Below, one piece after another: positions 5,821 to 8,347 of a stretch of DNA of 8,347 bases. The stretch covers positions 1 to 8,347 of the forward strand of contig CAZQAU010000045.1 of the NCBI GenBank assembly GCA_964591375.1, read 5' to 3'. The number at the start of each line of letters is the position of its first letter. Position 1 is the first letter of the stretch. The notes beneath the pieces are model-generated. The model saw nothing but the letters and a program-made list of their open reading frames with translations, was not told the origin of the DNA and did not search any database. The translations under genes were made by a program, and so were the position numbers. This DNA comes from CAYYYG01 sp964591375. Its GTDB lineage: Bacteria > Patescibacteriota > Microgenomatia > UBA1406 > GWC2-37-13.

Positions 5821-5975
5821 NNNNNNNNNNNNNNNNNNNNNNNNNNNNNNNNNNNNNNNNNNNNNNNNNNNNNNNNNNNNNNNNNNNNNNNNNNNNNNNN
5901 NNNNNNNNNNNNNNNNNNNNACAGAGCCTTACAGGGAACTATCGATGAAGCCGAGATTTCCAATGTGGAACGATC
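5766..5975 (+). repeat. Exact 55-bp duplication flanking the gap
   Basis: Bases 5766-5820 and 5921-5975 are identical over all 55 positions and lie immediately left and right of the Ns. Both encode the end of the LamG domain of copy 2 (ALQGTIDEAEISNVER). Removing one 55-mer and the Ns (155 bp) puts both sides in the same reading frame. Confidence 0.97.
5821..5920. other. Assembly gap of 100 Ns
   Basis: Exactly 100 N characters interrupt copy 2 inside its LamG domain. The round length and the flanking 55-mers indicate a placeholder set by an assembler, not a measured distance. Confidence 0.99.
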
Positions 5976-7149
5976 TGCCGACTGGATCAATGCCCGATAT
6001 GCGAATGATACCGATACACTGGTAACTTACAGTGACGAAAAAACCGGGACAACTGCAATCGGTTTATCATTAAATAATGAACTGAAAGGATCGACGGATG
6101 GAAAGTTTCGAATGTACGGTACTGTTGATTCAACGGATCTGCAGTTTCTACCCTCGGCGGTCCAATATCAGATCAATGGCAGCGGCTGGTACAATGCAAC
6201 GGCCACCGATAATGCCTTTGATGAACTGACCGATGAATACTACTTTGATTTCTCCCCCAAAGCCAATGACTATAAAGGCGATGGCTTTACAGTGCGGCTT
6301 CGTACGGTACGCGGCTCCGAAGTACAGGCCGATAATGTATTTTATTTCTCACCCTTTAACCCGGTGAAACCGGAAAATAATGCCATCATTTCAAATACTC
6401 AGCCTACCTTTACATTTGCGATCAACAAAGACAGATTTACCGATATTAAAGATAATCTGGCGCGTTTCAGTATTGAAATCAATAGAAATAATACCGGCTG
6501 GAAACCATACATCGATTCCATTCCGGTCAGTTATGAAAACGGAAATGCGAAATATGAAGATAGAAAAATCTGGGTGAGTTATGCGAACAATAACTCAACG
6601 ATCGATGTTTATGCCAAAGCCGTTGATGACGCCGGAAACTCAACTGATAAGACATTTGAAAACGGCGGCAAGAAATTAAGTGATGGCAAGTATCTGTGGC
6701 GGGTTGTTGCGATAGACAAACGTGGCCACAGACAAGAGACCGATGTGCGGACATTTCAAATCGGATCCGTGCAGATTGTCAAACATTATCCTTTTTTTCC
6801 CCTCACCATTCTTACGCTTACCGGAGTCAATGCTGTCCCGATTTCCACTACACAATCTAAAAGCATTAAATCCAGTTATTCCAGCTGGTCTGCCAACCCC
6901 AATTTTTATGGCATTGCTGTAGCTCATTCCACCGTCACACTCACACTGAGCGATTTGGAATGTATTAAACAGAATAAACCGGACTGTGTTTTCACCTATA
7001 ACAGACTGACAAACCATGCATCCCGTTGGGGAATTAACATTCCCAAAAATACTCTTAAATACGGAAAAAGTTATACGGTGAAATTATCGGTAACACTGGA
7101 CGCGGACTATAATGAATTACCACCATTTGTTCTGAAAATTCAAAAATAA
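5921..7149 (+). CDS. Surface protein copy 2: 3' part with LamG end and Ig-like domains
   Basis: This is the second half of the gene begun at 4784, open from the gap in the frame of codon 5923 to TAA at 7147-7149. It starts with the repeated LamG end and continues SADWINARYANDTDTLVTYS, the usual exit from such domains. Three beta-sandwich regions follow by appearance: residues from about SLNNELKGSTDGKF to FYFSPFNP; a second from PENNAIISNTQPTFTFAI to GKYLWRVVAIDKRGHRQE, typical of FN3/Ig-like repeats; and a last one from NPNFYGIAVAHSTVTLTL to the C-terminus, resembling bacterial Ig-like domains. No transmembrane helix, LPXTG motif or LysM repeat ends the protein, so its attachment is unclear. 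An internal ATG at 5965 would give a 394-aa fragment without signal peptide, which I reject as a separate gene. Copy 3 begins 3 bp after the stop. Confidence 0.85.
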
Positions 7150-7152
7150 TGT

Positions 7153-8347
7153 ATGAAGAAATATATATACATCTTTGTTTGCCTCATACTTTTTAGCCTG
7201 TCTACGAAGTCTGTTCACGCCTCCTGGTGGAATGACGGGTGGAAATACCGAAAACAACTGACGTTTCAAAATTCGGCACAAAATGAAAACCTGAATAACT
7301 TCCCGGTTCTGGTGAAACTCACCGCTTCAAACTTTGATTTTTCAAAAGCACAATCAACTGGTTATGATATGCGGTTTCTTGACAGTAATGATAATACCGA
7401 ACTCCCCTACGAAATTGAAAAATGGGATGCTGCGGCACAGGAAGCTATCGTCTGGGTAAAAGTTCCACAAATCGATGCTTCTTCAAATTCTGATTTCATT
7501 TATATGTACTATGGAAACGCATCAGCGGTGAATGCTCAGTCGACAATTAGTGTTTGGAATAATTACCTGGCTGTCTATCACTTTGACGAAGAAGCTGCAG
7601 GAACAGGAACTACCAGTCTTTATAAAGATCAAACGTCCAATTATTACGCAGGTGATGATTTTGTGTCCGACACCAACAAAACCGGTATTATTGGTAACGG
7701 CGTCGAATTCGACGGTACCGACGACTACATAAAACTTCCAACTCAATTAAATGTTACATTACCGTTAACCCTATCCATGTGGGTTTATCCGCAAAACACA
7801 ACTGCCGCAATGACTATCTTTTCTTCCGATCGTGATGTGGGAACTGGTATTACATTTCAAAGTGGTAACAAATTTGCATTCCGTATCAAAACCGCGAACA
7901 ATGGCAATAGCACTAATATAATTTCCAATGGGGTTGCTTTAAATAATTGGTATCATCTCGTTTGGGTATACGATGGGGCTACATTAAAAGGATATGTGAA
8001 TGGTATCAAAGAAATAGATGTTGTAAGAACCGGAGCAATTGCCTATCGCAATGGTGGAACTACTAATGAATATTGTATTGGCTGTTACATAACTGGTGCA
8101 ACAAAAAATAGTTTCTGGGGATTTAAAATTGACCAATTCGAAGCAATTCAAACAAGCCGTTCCGAATCATGGGTTGCCGCCGACTATAAGAGCCAAAATA
8201 ACACATTCGTCAATTACAGTACAGAAGATACCAATATCCACTCAGATGCATATACTCAGTATGTTTCCCAATCCTCCACAGAAAAACAAAATTGTACTAA
8301 CACCGCCCCTGCCGCGCCGGATTTATTTCAAATAAACACTACAAAAA
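7153..8347 (+). CDS. Secreted DUF2341-LamG-fibronectin-type surface protein, copy 3, 3' truncated
   Basis: ATG 7153 lies 3 bp after the stop of copy 2, so it is probably translated from the same transcript; no promoter block or Shine-Dalgarno precedes it. The frame is open to the window end, giving 398 complete codons. Residues 1-23 are a signal peptide (MKKYIYIF, hydrophobic core, SVHA before SWW) unrelated to those of copies 1 and 2. Residues 25-135 are DUF2341, about 89% identical to copy 1. A LamG-like domain follows (AVYHFDEE, GNGVEFDGTDDYI, LSMWVYP, WYHLVWVYDG, GYVNGIKEID, FWGFKIDQFEAI) and carries a CIGC motif not seen in the other copies. Then comes a linker and the first residues of the fibronectin-type module (CTNTAPAAPDLFQINTTK), identical at DNA level to copy 1. 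The missing part probably resembles residues 413-515 of copy 1. Confidence 0.88.
   Translation, partial: MKKYIYIFVCLILFSLSTKSVHASWWNDGWKYRKQLTFQNSAQNENLNNFPVLVKLTASNFDFSKAQSTGYDMRFLDSNDNTELPYEIEKWDAAAQEAIVWVKVPQIDASSNSDFIYMYYGNASAVNAQSTISVWNNYLAVYHFDEEAAGTGTTSLYKDQTSNYYAGDDFVSDTNKTGIIGNGVEFDGTDDYIKLPTQLNVTLPLTLSMWVYPQNTTAAMTIFSSDRDVGTGITFQSGNKFAFRIKTANNGNSTNIISNGVALNNWYHLVWVYDGATLKGYVNGIKEIDVVRTGAIAYRNGGTTNEYCIGCYITGATKNSFWGFKIDQFEAIQTSRSESWVAADYKSQNNTFVNYSTEDTNIHSDAYTQYVSQSSTEKQNCTNTAPAAPDLFQINTTK
8293..8347 (+). repeat. Terminal 55 bp identical to copy 1 (3684-3738)
   Basis: The last 55 bases of the window repeat 3684-3738 exactly, with divergence immediately upstream. The length equals that of the duplication flanking the gap, suggesting that the assembled sequence stops at a shared 55-mer. 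Confidence 0.95.

Noticed and set aside
5766..5975. The 55-bp duplication as a target-site duplication or a biological tandem repeat
   Set aside because: It abuts a 100-N placeholder exactly on both sides and has the same 55-bp length as the terminal repeat of the window, which fits a k-mer overlap.
4727..6025. A 432-aa reading frame running through the Ns to a stop at 6025
   Set aside because: After the gap it continues in a frame different from the LamG/Ig-like coding frame and encodes nonsense; the frame change is created by the 155-bp artefact.
5965..7149. A separate 394-aa gene starting at the ATG at 5965
   Set aside because: The ATG is the out-of-context overlap within the LamG exit; the frame is open upstream to the gap, there is no signal peptide or promoter, and collapsing the duplication joins it to copy 2.
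1..8347. CRISPR array, tRNA/rRNA genes, insertion sequence or phage genes
   Set aside because: I looked for regular spaced repeats, tRNA-like cloverleaf ends, transposase motifs and terminal inverted repeats and saw none.

Overview
The window looks like a piece of a metagenome-type assembly from an uncultivated bacterium. The strongest hint is a cluster of three secreted DUF2341 + LamG-like + Ig/fibronectin-type proteins. From memory, this architecture, and especially the fibronectin-like module with a Cys before its first strand and an NGC motif near its end, is common in Patescibacteria/CPR such as Microgenomates. I hold that placement at about 0.5 to 0.6, because nothing here is a phylogenetic marker. 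Composition is AT-leaning, the genetic code behaves as standard, and none of the visible starts has a recognisable Shine-Dalgarno sequence.

Layout. Positions 1-356 hold the 3' end of a SnoaL-like ester-cyclase-type gene (+). It converges, with 8 bp between stop codons, on an AlkZ-like HTH_42 DNA glycosylase gene (-, 365-1426). A 53-bp divergent spacer separates that gene from a small DUF2277 gene (+, 1480-1752). Next comes an unrecognised membrane-anchored protein of 197 aa (+, 1844-2437). Then comes the cluster: copy 1 (2502-4049), a tag gene for 3-methyladenine DNA glycosylase I (4123-4692), copy 2 (4784-7149, interrupted by an assembly gap) and copy 3 (7153 to the window end, incomplete).

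The cluster is the part worth attention. Copies 1 and 2 share a nearly identical block of about 110 bp carrying an extended -10 promoter, an inverted repeat over the -35 box and the start of the signal peptide. In copy 2 this block begins with a relic of the last codons of the 197-aa gene, so it was copied from upstream of copy 1. Yet the DUF2341 domain of copy 1 is about 89% identical to copy 3 and only about 59% identical to copy 2. The family is therefore mosaic, as expected from domain exchange. Copy 3 has no promoter block and lies 3 bp after copy 2, so the two are probably co-transcribed.

Assembly. The 100-N gap (5821-5920) is flanked by an exact 55-bp duplication. Collapsing it restores a single frame of 736 codons from the preferred ATG. 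The last 55 bases of the window are also an exact match to copy 1. Two exact 55-mers, one at a gap and one at a sequence end, point to a de Bruijn assembly with k=55 broken by this repeat family, rather than to biology. Inferred role of the cluster: secreted or surface carbohydrate-binding or adhesive proteins that vary by recombination. The other genes (two alkyl-base DNA glycosylases, a SnoaL-like enzyme and DUF2277) look like unrelated single-gene transcription units.
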